64,000 nucleotides of DNA, taken from Streptomyces sp. NBC_00440 (GTDB lineage Bacteria; Actinomycetota; Actinomycetes; Streptomycetales; Streptomycetaceae). Positions 45,354-54,273 of this stretch are shown piece after piece. How positions within the stretch are numbered: position 1 is the stretch's first letter; the number at the start of each line of letters is the position of its first letter. Where the stretch lies: assembly GCF_036014215.1 (NCBI RefSeq), contig NZ_CP107921.1, positions 868,001 through 932,000 of the forward strand, in the 5' to 3' direction. The notes below the pieces were generated by a model. That model made no database searches. It was not told the DNA's origin and was given only the letters and a program-made list of their open reading frames with translations. Both the position numbers and the translations under genes were made by a program.

Positions 45354-45369
45354 AAAGAGTGCACTTTTT
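45354..45369. promoter_or_regulatory. Candidate GntR/FCD operator, cyclase operon (distal)
   Basis: AAAGAGTGCACTTTTT is the best palindrome of the set (centre GTGCAC). It lies between the cyclase-family gene and the 3' end of the regulator gene, about 250 bases upstream of the cyclase start. The 309-base gap holding it has no gene. Confidence 0.6.
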
Positions 45370-45410
45370 ATACGGCGAGGGGCTCCGGGCGGTTCCGGGG
45401 GGACTTGTGG

Positions 45411-46154
45411 TTACGACTCGTTCTTCAGGAGCTCCGCCACGGCTTGCAAGTGCCGCCGCATCCGGTGTTGCGCGAGCGGAGCGTCGCCCGCCACGATCGC
45501 CGCGACCATCGCCCGGTGCGCCTGGTGGGACTTGACCGCGGCATCGCGGCTGCCCTCGTCCGGCTGGTCGCCGGACTCCCATTCGTCCTGCACCATGTCC
45601 TGGTCGAGCTGGGCCAGCACCTCGACGAAGAGGGTGATCGCCGGATTGCCCGCCAACTCGGCGATCACACTGTGGAGGTTCCGCGCGTGCCCGAGTGTCA
45701 CACCGCGGTCGATCAGCTCCTGCTCGGTCGCCAGCGCGTCCGTCAGGCGGGCGATTCCGGACTCTGTCAGGTTCTCGATCGCCGTGGTGACACCTGCGAG
45801 TTCGAGGGCCATCCGCGCCTCGAACAGCTGGCGCCGGCTGACGGCCGCATGCCGGAGATAGACCCGCGCGGCATCGCGGACGATGCCGGGATCCGGTTCG
45901 GTGACGACGAGGCCACCACCCGGACCACGACGCATACGCGCCATCTGGTGATGCTCGATGAGCCGCACGGCTTCGCGGAACACGGCACGGCTCACGCCGT
46001 AGCGTTCGATCAGTTCCCGTTCGGATCCGAGGACCGACCCGGTGCGCCAGCCCTCCTTCACGATGTCCTTCTCGATCAGCCCCGCCACAGTCTCGGCGAG
46101 TCGCCGGCTCCCGCGCCCGGCAGGTGCAGCGTCGCTCTTCGGGTCACCCGTCAT
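45411..46154 (-). CDS. GntR-family regulator, FadR/FCD subfamily
   Basis: This 247-residue transcription factor has an N-terminal winged helix with LAETVAGLIEKDIVKEGWRTGSVLGSERELIERYGVSRAVFREAVRLIEHHQMARMRRGPGGGLVV, the GntR DNA-binding signature. The C-terminal all-helical FCD ligand domain (about 85-245) contains EARMALELAG, HSVIAELAGNP and HRAMVAAIVAGDAPLAQHRMRRHL, with metal-binding His residues. I chose the ATG at 46154. It probably represses the adjacent catabolic operons until a pathway acid or acyl-CoA binds. A candidate operator overlaps its own promoter, pointing to autoregulation. Confidence 0.93.
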   Translation of the reverse strand: MTGDPKSDAAPAGRGSRRLAETVAGLIEKDIVKEGWRTGSVLGSERELIERYGVSRAVFREAVRLIEHHQMARMRRGPGGGLVVTEPDPGIVRDAARVYLRHAAVSRRQLFEARMALELAGVTTAIENLTESGIARLTDALATEQELIDRGVTLGHARNLHSVIAELAGNPAITLFVEVLAQLDQDMVQDEWESGDQPDEGSRDAAVKSHQAHRAMVAAIVAGDAPLAQHRMRRHLQAVAELLKNES

Positions 46155-46207
46155 GGAGAAGATCTGCCCTGTCTGAGAATCATTGCCTTGGCAACACCGC
46201 AGTGCAT

Positions 46208-46236
46208 AGAGAGCACTCTTTCTGCGGCCCATTATA
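46208..46236 (-). promoter_or_regulatory. Regulator gene promoter with overlapping operator
   Basis: On the minus strand a perfect TATAAT lies at 46231-46236. Immediately downstream, 46208-46223 reads AGAAAGAGTGCTCTCT, matching the AAWGAGTRCWCT pattern at the expected transcription start. No good -35 is visible. The arrangement suggests autorepression by the GntR/FCD protein. Confidence 0.55.
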
Positions 46237-46329
46237 GTTGACCTGGGACAAAGCCCGCGTGGATCTGCGGGATGTGACCAAATAAGGCCCCTCATCCTCA
46301 CCGGGCTCATCTGTAGGCAACTCAGTGGT

Positions 46330-48750
46330 TCAGTGTGCGGCGGCGTCCGCGGGCAGCGGCTGTTCGCACCAGATCGTTTTCCCTTCGTGGGAGTGGCGGG
46401 TGCCCCAGCGCCGAGTGAGCTGAGCGACCAGGAGCAGACCGCGGCCCCCCTCGTCGGAGAGCAGGGCCCGTCGCATATGGGGGGTGGTGCTGCTGCTGTC
46501 GGACACTTCACAGATGAGCGACTGGTCCCGGATCAGCCGGAGTTCGATGGGCACCCGACCGTAACGGATGGCGTTGGTGACCAGTTCACTGACGACCAGT
46601 TCGATGACGAAGGCCTCATCGTCCAGTCCCCACTCGTTCAGCTGACGGCTGGCCCAGGAACGGGCCGAGGTCACGAACGCGGGGTCGGCCGGCACCGGAA
46701 GTACCGCGACACGGTCCGCGGCGAGGGCTCGCGTCCGGGCGATCAGGAGGGCTACGTCGTCGGCCGGGCGGGCCGGGAGCAGGCCCTTGAGCACGCTGTC
46801 GCACAACTCGTCCAGCGACGGCGTGCGTTGGGCGAGCACGCGGCCCAGCAGGCGGAGCCCGTCGTCGGTGCCGTTCTCGTGGGAGTTGATCAGGCCGTCC
46901 GAGAAGAGAGCCAGCAGGCTGCCTTCGGCGAGGTCGACCTCGGCGGATTCGAAGGGCTGGCTGCCGAGTCCCAGTGCGGCTCCCAGGGGCAGTTCGAGGT
47001 ATTCCACCGTGCCGTCGGGCGCGATCACGGCCGGCGGAGGGTGCCCGGCGCGGGCGATGCAGCAGGTGTGGGAGACGGGATCGTAGACGGCGTAGACACA
47101 GGTGGCCGCGAGCCCGGCGGCAGCGTCGGGGGTGCGGCCCTCGGTGGCGAGGCGGGTGACCACGTCGTCCAGGTGGGTGAGCAGTTCGTCCGGGGGCAGG
47201 TCGACGTCGGCGAGGGTGCGTACCGCGGTGCGGAGGCGGCCCATGGTGGCGGCCGCGGCGATGCCGTGGCCCACGACGTCGCCGACGACCAGGGCGACGC
47301 GGGCGCCGGACAGCGGGATGACGTCGAACCAGTCGCCGCCGACGCCGGACTGGCTGCCTGCGGGGAGGTAGCGCCAGGCCGTGTCGACCGCGGTCTGCGG
47401 GGGCAGCCGGTGCGGGAGAAGGCTTCGCTGGAGTGTGAGGGCGGCGGCGCGCTCACGCTGGAAGCGCCGTGCGTTGTCCAGGCAGACGGCGGCCCGCGCC
47501 ACGAGTTCTTCCGCCAGGCGGCGGTCGTCGTCCGTGAAGGGTTCTCCGGAGCGCCGGAGCAGGACGGTGACGCCGAGGACGGTCCCCCGCGCACGCACGG
47601 GGACGACCATGACCGACTGGAAGCGGTGCCGGCGGAAGCTGTCGGCACGCACCGGGTCCTGCGCCAGCCATGAGACGGCGGCGCGGTCCGTCATCCGGTG
47701 GATGACGGACTCTCCGGTGGCCATACAGCGGACGGGTGGTGAGTCCGCCGGGTAGAAGCCCACGTCTCCCACCTGGTGCAGCGCTTCCGGGGATCCCTCG
47801 TGTACGGACCGGTTCGCGGCCCGGCGCAATTCCACCCCGGCGGTGAAAGGCGTGGGTTCCTCGCCCTGGAGCAGGGTCTCCAGCAGGTCGACGTTGGCCC
47901 AGTCGGCGATCCCGGGGACTGCGACGTCGGCCAGTTCCTGAGCCGTGCGCATGACGTCCAGGGTGCTGCCGATGCGGGTACTGGCCTGATTGAGCAGGGC
48001 CCATGCCTGACGGGCCCGGTGCTGCTCGGTGATGTCGGTGGCTGTCGCACAGATGCCGAGAACGGCTCCGTGCCGGTCATGGAGGGGGAAGGCGGAGGCG
48101 GTGTAGATGCGGTCCTGGCCGGGGTGGGCGGGCACGTGAGCGTGGAGCTCGGTGTCAGGGACCGGTTCACCGGTCTCGATCGCCCGGCGCAGGCGGTTCT
48201 CCCAGTCCTGTACGTCGGGGCCGGAGAACGACTCGGAGGGGCGTTTGCCCCGCCGGTCACCCTCCGGCTCTCCGGTCAGACGGGACATGGCGGCGTTCTG
48301 CTGCCTGCACCGCAGGTCCCGGCCGTAGACCGTCAGCGCGAACGGTGATCCCGCGAACACCCAGTCGAGCAGGGGCCGTTCCTCCTCCGCGGGGTGCGGC
48401 GGCCCGGGGAGGGCCAGCAGCAGGACCCACTGCCGGCGTGCGCCGTGGCCGGCGAACCGGTGGCCGGAGGCGGTCAGGGTCAGCGGGCCGCCGCCCTGCC
48501 GCTGCGCCGTGATCTCACCCGCCCAGTCGTTGCGGTCCGCGGGGAATGTCCAGAAGCGGGGAGCCGTGGCCGGATCGAGGAAGCGCGCCATCGGCCCTCC
48601 GACGGCCTCGGTGTCGGCGTAACCGAGCAGATGCCGGGCAGCCGGGCTCCATCCCGTGACGACACCCTGTTCGTCAACCGTGATCACGGCCCACTGGGAC
48701 GGGTGTCCTCCGGCCTGTCCCTGCTCCGGAACGGCGTCGTCGATGTTCAT
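46330..48750 (-). CDS. Multi-sensor SpoIIE-type protein phosphatase with anti-sigma-like kinase domain
   Basis: This 806-residue regulator from the ATG at 48750 (an in-frame start 12 codons upstream is possible) has two PAS-like domains (about 15-120 and 125-250), a GAF domain (265-430, with VAVPGIADWANVDLL and MVVPVRARGTVLGVTVLL), a PPM/SpoIIE phosphatase (450-660, with GGDWFDVIPL, VVGDVVGHGIAAAATMGRLR and FSDGLI) and a C-terminal HATPase of the RsbW/SpoIIAB type (680-800, ELVVSELVTNAIRYG). Proteins of this layout dephosphorylate and phosphorylate anti-anti-sigma factors in stress pathways. It is a lone leftward gene, and the signal is unknown. Confidence 0.92.
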   Translation of the reverse strand: MNIDDAVPEQGQAGGHPSQWAVITVDEQGVVTGWSPAARHLLGYADTEAVGGPMARFLDPATAPRFWTFPADRNDWAGEITAQRQGGGPLTLTASGHRFAGHGARRQWVLLLALPGPPHPAEEERPLLDWVFAGSPFALTVYGRDLRCRQQNAAMSRLTGEPEGDRRGKRPSESFSGPDVQDWENRLRRAIETGEPVPDTELHAHVPAHPGQDRIYTASAFPLHDRHGAVLGICATATDITEQHRARQAWALLNQASTRIGSTLDVMRTAQELADVAVPGIADWANVDLLETLLQGEEPTPFTAGVELRRAANRSVHEGSPEALHQVGDVGFYPADSPPVRCMATGESVIHRMTDRAAVSWLAQDPVRADSFRRHRFQSVMVVPVRARGTVLGVTVLLRRSGEPFTDDDRRLAEELVARAAVCLDNARRFQRERAAALTLQRSLLPHRLPPQTAVDTAWRYLPAGSQSGVGGDWFDVIPLSGARVALVVGDVVGHGIAAAATMGRLRTAVRTLADVDLPPDELLTHLDDVVTRLATEGRTPDAAAGLAATCVYAVYDPVSHTCCIARAGHPPPAVIAPDGTVEYLELPLGAALGLGSQPFESAEVDLAEGSLLALFSDGLINSHENGTDDGLRLLGRVLAQRTPSLDELCDSVLKGLLPARPADDVALLIARTRALAADRVAVLPVPADPAFVTSARSWASRQLNEWGLDDEAFVIELVVSELVTNAIRYGRVPIELRLIRDQSLICEVSDSSSTTPHMRRALLSDEGGRGLLLVAQLTRRWGTRHSHEGKTIWCEQPLPADAAAH

Positions 48751-48888
48751 ACGCCCCGTCTCATGGCTGGAGGCTGCCGACGGCATCGGATGGCTCCCCT
48801 GCGCCTGCCGTGTCCAGGATGCGCCGCCGCAGGGTCCGCTTCAACTCCGCGGCTTCGTGTACCGGCCACCCTCTCGGGGCATGGGCTC

Positions 48889-49965
48889 TCAGCAGACGCG
48901 CGAATCGAGGATCCGGCGGATCGCCTCGACCGGGTACGGAATCTCCCGGCTCTCGTCCTGAAGCCTGCCGTAGAAGTCCGTCACGACCGCCGACAGCGGC
49001 GCATGGCGGGTGAGGACCGCCGTCACCTCTGACGGGCCCGCCGGGGGACGTTCCCCTGCGGCGCACGCGCGTATCATGGCCTCCCGCTCCGGCCGCGCGC
49101 ACCCGTACACGCCACTGACCAGCCAGTTCACCAGGTAACTGAGGGTGTAGGCGCGGTCGTACGTCCGGTGCCTGTCGAAGAAGTCCGCCTCGCCGGGCGA
49201 CAGGTCGAACCGGGACGAGAGAGCCAGGCCGTAATCCGCGAAGTAGAGGCGACGGCCGTCGGTCAGGATGTTCTCGAAGTGGGCATCGAAGTGCAGGAGC
49301 CCGCGGTCGTTCATGAAGGAGGTGCCGGCCACCAGTTCCTTCTCGACCAGGGAACAGGCCCGGCCGGCGGTCTCGTCACCGGCCCGCACCTGCTCGGAGA
49401 GCCACGCGTGCAGCGTCTGTGGGATGTACTCCAGAAACAGCAGCAGGCTCGCCGGGGCCTGCTCAAGGGCCTCGATACGGGCGCGCACCTCCGGCCCGCC
49501 TCCCCAATAGGCCACGGCCCGCTCCACGTCGGCGAGTTCCTCCGGAAGGGCCGGGGCCGCGCCCGGCAGTACGCGCCAGTGATACATCAGCGGGAAGCCC
49601 TGGTACTGCCCTGCGAGCACCCAGTTGGTGGTCATGGTGTGAGCGGCGAGCTCGCGCCAGGCCCCGAAGCCCGGCCCACCGATGCCGTACTGGCAGAAGG
49701 CAGGCAGGCCGAAGATGTTCGCCGTGGAGCGGACGTGATCCGGACGGAGTTCCCGCTCGGTCAGTGGCACCCGCTTCACGAAGACCGGTGTACCGGCGAC
49801 TTCCAGCAGTGCCGAGCTTCCGCCGATGCCGGAGCCGAGCGGTGCGGCGGCGGCCACGAGTTTGCTCAGTCGCCGGTCACTGTGCAGGGCCAGGGACGTG
49901 GAAACGGTGCTGTACCCGGCCGGACGGGCACCGGGCACCGTGCAGGGTTCCGTGCCCCTCACCAC
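48889..49965 (-). CDS. Kinase-like protein with aminoglycoside-phosphotransferase/protein-kinase fold
   Basis: This 358-residue protein carries ATP-binding and catalytic elements of the kinase fold: Lys in VFVKRVPLTERE, LLLFLEYIPQTLHAWL (hinge region), LLHFDAHFENILTDG (H-x-D-x-x-x-x-N catalytic loop) and LYFADYGLALS (DYG in place of DFG). The middle part, STANIFGLPAFCQYGIGGPGFGAWRELAAHTMTTNWVLAG, recalls a widespread Streptomyces group annotated as protein kinase family. Its start overlaps the ATP-grasp gene by seven bases, so it is the last gene of the leftward arm of the biosynthetic locus. It might phosphorylate the product or a protein. Confidence 0.8.
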   Translation of the reverse strand: MVRGTEPCTVPGARPAGYSTVSTSLALHSDRRLSKLVAAAAPLGSGIGGSSALLEVAGTPVFVKRVPLTERELRPDHVRSTANIFGLPAFCQYGIGGPGFGAWRELAAHTMTTNWVLAGQYQGFPLMYHWRVLPGAAPALPEELADVERAVAYWGGGPEVRARIEALEQAPASLLLFLEYIPQTLHAWLSEQVRAGDETAGRACSLVEKELVAGTSFMNDRGLLHFDAHFENILTDGRRLYFADYGLALSSRFDLSPGEADFFDRHRTYDRAYTLSYLVNWLVSGVYGCARPEREAMIRACAAGERPPAGPSEVTAVLTRHAPLSAVVTDFYGRLQDESREIPYPVEAIRRILDSRVC

Positions 49966-51200
49966 TGGGTCACCATCTCCACCGTGATCGCCTCCATGGC
50001 CTCGGCCGCCACCTTGTTGACCTCCGCCGCGGTGGCTCCGCGGAGCATGATCTGTCCGATGCGGCCCATGTTGTCGTACGGGCCGCCCACTTCGTCACCC
50101 GGCATCTTCGACATGGCCGTCGCGATCACGTGGTCGCCGCAGGGGAGCGCGCTGGTCCACCGGAGAACTCCGGCCCCCGGAGCGGTGATGAACCGGATGG
50201 CGGCGGCCGCGCCGCGCCGAGGTGCGACGTCCGGCCGCAGGCCCAGCACCGTCTGGAGGCAGGCACGCGCCTCGTCGATGCCGAGCGCTTCCCTGACCAG
50301 CCTCATGATGTGGTCACCCGGCGGCCGCGCGCCCACCTCGATGACCTTGGGCGCTCCCCCGCTGCTGACCTTCACCTCGGTGTGGGCGACGCCGTTGCGG
50401 AGCCCCAGCGCCCTGATCGCGGCGGTGGCCGCCGCGTACAGCGCCGCGCCGACGGCGGGTGCGGTGTCCGCGGGCACGGTGTGGCCCAGTTCGGCGCGGC
50501 TCGTCCCTCCGGTGGTGAGCTTCTCGGTGATCGTCAGATGGTGGATCTCGCCGTCGAAGATGACGGACTCGACGCTGAACTCGTCGCCGTCCACGTGCTC
50601 CTGGGCCAGCAGCGTGATGTCGAGGGCCAGACCGTGCGAGGTCTTGTGGGTCTGCGACTGGGCCAGCCGGGCGGCTTCGGGGAGTTCCGCGGGCGAGCGT
50701 ACGACCGAGACTCCGATGGATGCCGCGTTCTCCGCCGGTTTGACGACGAGGGGGAAGCCGAGTCCGCTCTCCGCCACGCGCCTGGTCAGTTCCCCGGGGT
50801 CCCGGGCCACGACGGTGCGCGGGGCGGGAACCCCGTGGGCGGCGAACACCTCGGCCATGAGGCGCTTGTTGCGGCAGGCGTCGGCGAGTTCCGGGCGATG
50901 GCCGGGGAGCCCCAGCCGGTCCGCGAGGCGGGTGGCCAGCGGCGAGAGGAACTCCCAGCAGGCCACGATCCCGTCGATACCCGTCTCCCGGCAGAAACGG
51001 GCGAGGTCGTCGAGAGCGGTCTGCGGATCGGCGAAGTCGGTGAAGACGGTGCCGCTGATCTTCGCCTTCAACTCGGGCCGGTAGGAACGGAACACGTCCT
51101 CGTGGGTGGCGACATGCGCCTCGACGCCGAGCTCCGCCGCCGCGGTCAGTATGTCCTCGCCCGCGGATACGTCGGCCTCTATCAGCAGCACCTTCTGCAC
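49959..51200 (-). CDS. ATP-grasp carboxylate-amine ligase
   Basis: This 413-residue single-module ATP-grasp enzyme begins MQKVLLIEADVSAGEDILTA. Its ATP-binding region reads FPLVVKPAENAASIGVSVVRS and TLLAQEHVDGDEFSVESVIFDG, with Mg ligands in PKVIEVGARPPGDHIMRLV. It should form an amide by way of an acyl-phosphate, as L-amino-acid ligases do. I chose the GTG at 51200 because GAAGGGGA precedes it; a GTG at 51242 overlapping the MFS stop is an alternative. The C-terminal domain (about 300-413) resembles the extra domain of dipeptide ligases. Substrates are unknown, but the cluster context suggests peptide assembly. Confidence 0.88.
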   Translation of the reverse strand: MQKVLLIEADVSAGEDILTAAAELGVEAHVATHEDVFRSYRPELKAKISGTVFTDFADPQTALDDLARFCRETGIDGIVACWEFLSPLATRLADRLGLPGHRPELADACRNKRLMAEVFAAHGVPAPRTVVARDPGELTRRVAESGLGFPLVVKPAENAASIGVSVVRSPAELPEAARLAQSQTHKTSHGLALDITLLAQEHVDGDEFSVESVIFDGEIHHLTITEKLTTGGTSRAELGHTVPADTAPAVGAALYAAATAAIRALGLRNGVAHTEVKVSSGGAPKVIEVGARPPGDHIMRLVREALGIDEARACLQTVLGLRPDVAPRRGAAAAIRFITAPGAGVLRWTSALPCGDHVIATAMSKMPGDEVGGPYDNMGRIGQIMLRGATAAEVNKVAAEAMEAITVEMVTQW

Positions 51201-51238
51201 GGTGGGGTCCCCTTCGAGGAGGTCGGTGAGGTGAGTGC

Positions 51239-52474
51239 TCACTGCGCCGTTCTGCGGCGCAGGACCGGAGCGAGCGAGAGCTGGCCCGCCGCCGCGACAA
51301 GGCACAGGCACGCGCTGGTCAGCCAGAGCGTCGTCGGGCCGACGAGCAGCAGCCGGGTGCCCGCGACCGGCGCCAGCAGGAAGCCCGTACCCCAGGCCAT
51401 CCCGATCAACCCGTTGTATCTCCCACGGAGATGAGGCGGTGCCAGGTCGGCGACGACGGACGCGGTCATCGCGAAGACCAGGATCTCCCCCAGCGTCCAC
51501 ACCCCGATGGCGAGCCCGTACAGGGGGGTCGTGGAGGCGAACACCATCACGGTCGTACCGACGGCGGCGACGCCGAAGCCGGTGGCGAGCACCCGGCTCT
51601 TGTCGAAGGCCCCGAGCCGGTGGCCGATCAGGGGTTGCGCGGCGATGACCACCAGCCCGTTGACCGCCATGACCGTGCCGTACGCGGTACTGGACAGGCC
51701 CTCGCCCCGCATCGCCAGGGGCAGCGTGGCGAAAGCCTGCTGGAAGACGGTCGCGTAGACCACGATGATGCCGGCGAAGGCCAGCATCGTGCGGTCGCGC
51801 ACGGGGGTGAGGAATCCGCCGGGGCTGTGCTCGCCGGCGGGTGGCTGGGTCTCGGGGACGGCGAGCCACACCAGTGCGGCGAAGACCGAGCAGGCTCCGG
51901 CGTCCAGCCAGAAGATCAACTGGTAGCCGTGGGAGGCGAGGTAGCCGCCCAGCACCATCGCCATCGAGAACCCGAGATTGACCGACCACAGCAGCAGACC
52001 GAAGGCACGGGTGCGGTCGGCGGTGGGGACGGTGTCCGCGACGAGGGCCTGGGCGGCGGGGCGGAAGAAGTCGATGGTGATGCCGAGTACGAAGCAGGCC
52101 GGGACGAGCACGCCGAGGCTGTGGGCGTGCCCGAGCGTCAGGAGCGTCGCGCCGTTCGCCAGCATGCCGCCGCTCAGGGCCACCCGGCGGCCGAAGCGGT
52201 CGGCGATGAACCCGCCGAGCGGCTGCGAGATGACCGACCCCAGGCCGGCCGTGGCGAGAATGAGCCCGGTGGTGCCGATCGGGACGCCCCGGATCCCGGT
52301 CAGATAGAGGCTGAGGAACGGATTGACCATGGAGCCGAGCCGGTTGACCAGGGTCCCGCCCCACAGCACCCAGAAAGCCCCGGGCAGCCCGCCCGCGCGG
52401 ACCCGCACGAAGGTGCGCAGCCGGCTCTCCGATTGCTCGGCGGGGCGGGTCGCTGGCATGTCGGTTCTGCTCAA
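51239..52474 (-). CDS. MFS transporter (probable product exporter)
   Basis: This 411-residue protein has about twelve membrane helices, with FWVLWGGTLVNRLGSMVNPFLSLYL, GLGSVISQPLGGFIADRFGRRVALSGG (motif A) and LGITIDFFRPAAQALVADTVP. The TTG at 52474 is supported by GGAG eight bases upstream; the ATG at 52459 is the alternative. It lies between the adenylation gene and the ATP-grasp gene in one leftward arm, so it is the best candidate for exporting or conferring self-tolerance to the product. MFS proteins of this type are not substrate-diagnostic. Confidence 0.9.
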   Translation of the reverse strand: MSRTDMPATRPAEQSESRLRTFVRVRAGGLPGAFWVLWGGTLVNRLGSMVNPFLSLYLTGIRGVPIGTTGLILATAGLGSVISQPLGGFIADRFGRRVALSGGMLANGATLLTLGHAHSLGVLVPACFVLGITIDFFRPAAQALVADTVPTADRTRAFGLLLWSVNLGFSMAMVLGGYLASHGYQLIFWLDAGACSVFAALVWLAVPETQPPAGEHSPGGFLTPVRDRTMLAFAGIIVVYATVFQQAFATLPLAMRGEGLSSTAYGTVMAVNGLVVIAAQPLIGHRLGAFDKSRVLATGFGVAAVGTTVMVFASTTPLYGLAIGVWTLGEILVFAMTASVVADLAPPHLRGRYNGLIGMAWGTGFLLAPVAGTRLLLVGPTTLWLTSACLCLVAAAGQLSLAPVLRRRTAQ

Positions 52475-52527
52475 AGCTCTCTCCTACGGGGCGGGTTCGG
52501 TGCCGGATCACCGCGGACCGGGCGGAC

Positions 52528-54273
52528 TCAGCGACCGCACCCGCGCAGAACGGCCGGGGCCCGGACGGGAATCCCGGGCGGCCGTCCTGTGGAATCCGGC
52601 GCCCCTGCTGAATCCGGTGAGCCCGGTGAGCCCTTTACGGAGCCGCCACCGGATTCCGGTACGGCACCGACACCCGCTGCCAGCGCCGCGCGGTCGACCT
52701 TGCCGTTCGCCGTCGTGGGCAGCGTGTCCACCAGGTGGAACTCCTGCGGGACCATGTACGGGGGCAGCGTCCGCGCGCAGAAGTCCCGCAGGGCGCCCGC
52801 GTCCCACGCGTTCGCCTCGCCGTGGGGCCCGTCAGTGCCGGTCCGGCGCGTGGCCGGCACGGTGAACGCCGTCAGATGCTGCCCGCCGTCCGGCCCCGGA
52901 AGCGCCAGGACGGCGGCCGCCGTGACACCCGGGTACGCCTGCAACTGCTGCTCCACCTCGCCCAGTTCGACCCTGTTGCCGTTGATCTGCACCTGGGAGT
53001 CGGCCCGGCCGCAGAAGTAGAACTCCCCGTCCTTGCCCCGTACGCCCAGATCCCCGGTGCGCAGGACCAGCTGGCCCGACTGCGGGGACAGCGGATCGGG
53101 CACCAGCGCGGCCCGGGTGGCCACCGGGTCGTCCCAGTACCCCGTGAACAGCGCGGGGCTGCGCAGATGGAGTTCGCCGGGTACGCCGGGCTCCTCGACG
53201 ATCTCGCCCGTGCCGTCGACGAGAAGCAGCTCCGCGCCGGGATGGGCGATGCCGATGGAGAGCTGATCCGCCGTCTCGGGGAGCGGGCGGGGCACCGGCT
53301 CGAACGAGCAGGCCATCGACTCGGTGCTGCCGTAGCAGTTGGTGAACTCCGCCCGTGGCAGGAGTTCCTGGAGCCGGCGCAGCTCGGCCGGTGGGAACAC
53401 CTCGCCGCAGAAGAGGACGCGGCGCAGCCCCTGGAGCGCGGCCAGCCGCGCGGGCTCGTACCGCAGCGCCTGGCGCCAGATCGACGGTACGCCGTTGACC
53501 TGGGTCGCCCCCGTCTCCCGGAGCACCCGCAGGAAGTGCCTCGGCCAGCGCACCAGTCGCGGCGGGACGGGGACGACCGATGCTCCGCTGCCCAGCGCCA
53601 GGCCGATGTTGAGCAGCGAGAAGTCGAACTGGAGGGGCGAGGTGCTGGCGATCCGGTCGTCGGGGGTGGCGAGGCGGTGGCCCAGCATGCCCCGGTAGAA
53701 GGCGACCACGGCCCGGTGGCTCATCACGACGCCCTTGGGCCGCCCCGTGGTACCGGACGTGAAGATGATGTAGGCGGGGTCGGTGACACAGGGGGTACGC
53801 CGCCGGGGGGTACGCCAGTCCGGCATCCGCTCCACGGCCAGCCCTCCGGGCCCGAACCTGGCCGCCCCGACCTCGTGGGGGATGTCCGCACGTTCGCCGT
53901 CCGCCGCCTGGAGGTGGAGGGCGGGCCGCGCGGTCGCGATGATGGACAGCAGCCGCCGGCCCGACATTTCGGGGCTCACCGGGATGAAGGTGAGGCCGGC
54001 CCGTGAGCAGGCCAGGAACATCGCGACGGACAGCGCGGTCGTCTCGGCCTCCAGAATCACCCGGGCGCCGGTCTCGATGCCCAGTTCCTCCAGCGCCGCG
54101 GTGTAGGTGTGCACCAGGGAGCCGAGTTCGCCGTAGGTCGTCACGGTGGTCTGCCCGGGCCGGGGGGACTCCACCACGGCGGGGCGGTCCGGGGTCGTCC
54201 CCACCGCACGAAGCAGGAAGTCGTGCAGGAACTCCCCGGCGTCACCGGCCTGGTGGTACGGCTGTTGCGTCAC
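52528..54273 (-). CDS. Stand-alone amino-acid adenylation enzyme
   Basis: This 581-residue adenylating enzyme of the NRPS A-domain type has core motifs A3 FTSGTTGRPKG (171-181), A4 FDFS (Asp217, the residue that contacts an alpha-amino group), A5 NCYGSTES (312-319), A7 LRTGDLG, A8 GRADSQVQINGNRVELGEVE and A10 TTANGKVDR. No condensation or carrier domain is attached; the C-terminus is a Pro/Ser/Gly-rich tail. It should activate a free amino acid as AMP ester. The GTG at 54273 (MTQQPYHQ) was chosen from motif alignment. It is divergent from the stand-alone condensation gene. Which amino acid it selects cannot be read reliably. Confidence 0.9.
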   Translation of the reverse strand: MTQQPYHQAGDAGEFLHDFLLRAVGTTPDRPAVVESPRPGQTTVTTYGELGSLVHTYTAALEELGIETGARVILEAETTALSVAMFLACSRAGLTFIPVSPEMSGRRLLSIIATARPALHLQAADGERADIPHEVGAARFGPGGLAVERMPDWRTPRRRTPCVTDPAYIIFTSGTTGRPKGVVMSHRAVVAFYRGMLGHRLATPDDRIASTSPLQFDFSLLNIGLALGSGASVVPVPPRLVRWPRHFLRVLRETGATQVNGVPSIWRQALRYEPARLAALQGLRRVLFCGEVFPPAELRRLQELLPRAEFTNCYGSTESMACSFEPVPRPLPETADQLSIGIAHPGAELLLVDGTGEIVEEPGVPGELHLRSPALFTGYWDDPVATRAALVPDPLSPQSGQLVLRTGDLGVRGKDGEFYFCGRADSQVQINGNRVELGEVEQQLQAYPGVTAAAVLALPGPDGGQHLTAFTVPATRRTGTDGPHGEANAWDAGALRDFCARTLPPYMVPQEFHLVDTLPTTANGKVDRAALAAGVGAVPESGGGSVKGSPGSPDSAGAPDSTGRPPGIPVRAPAVLRGCGR

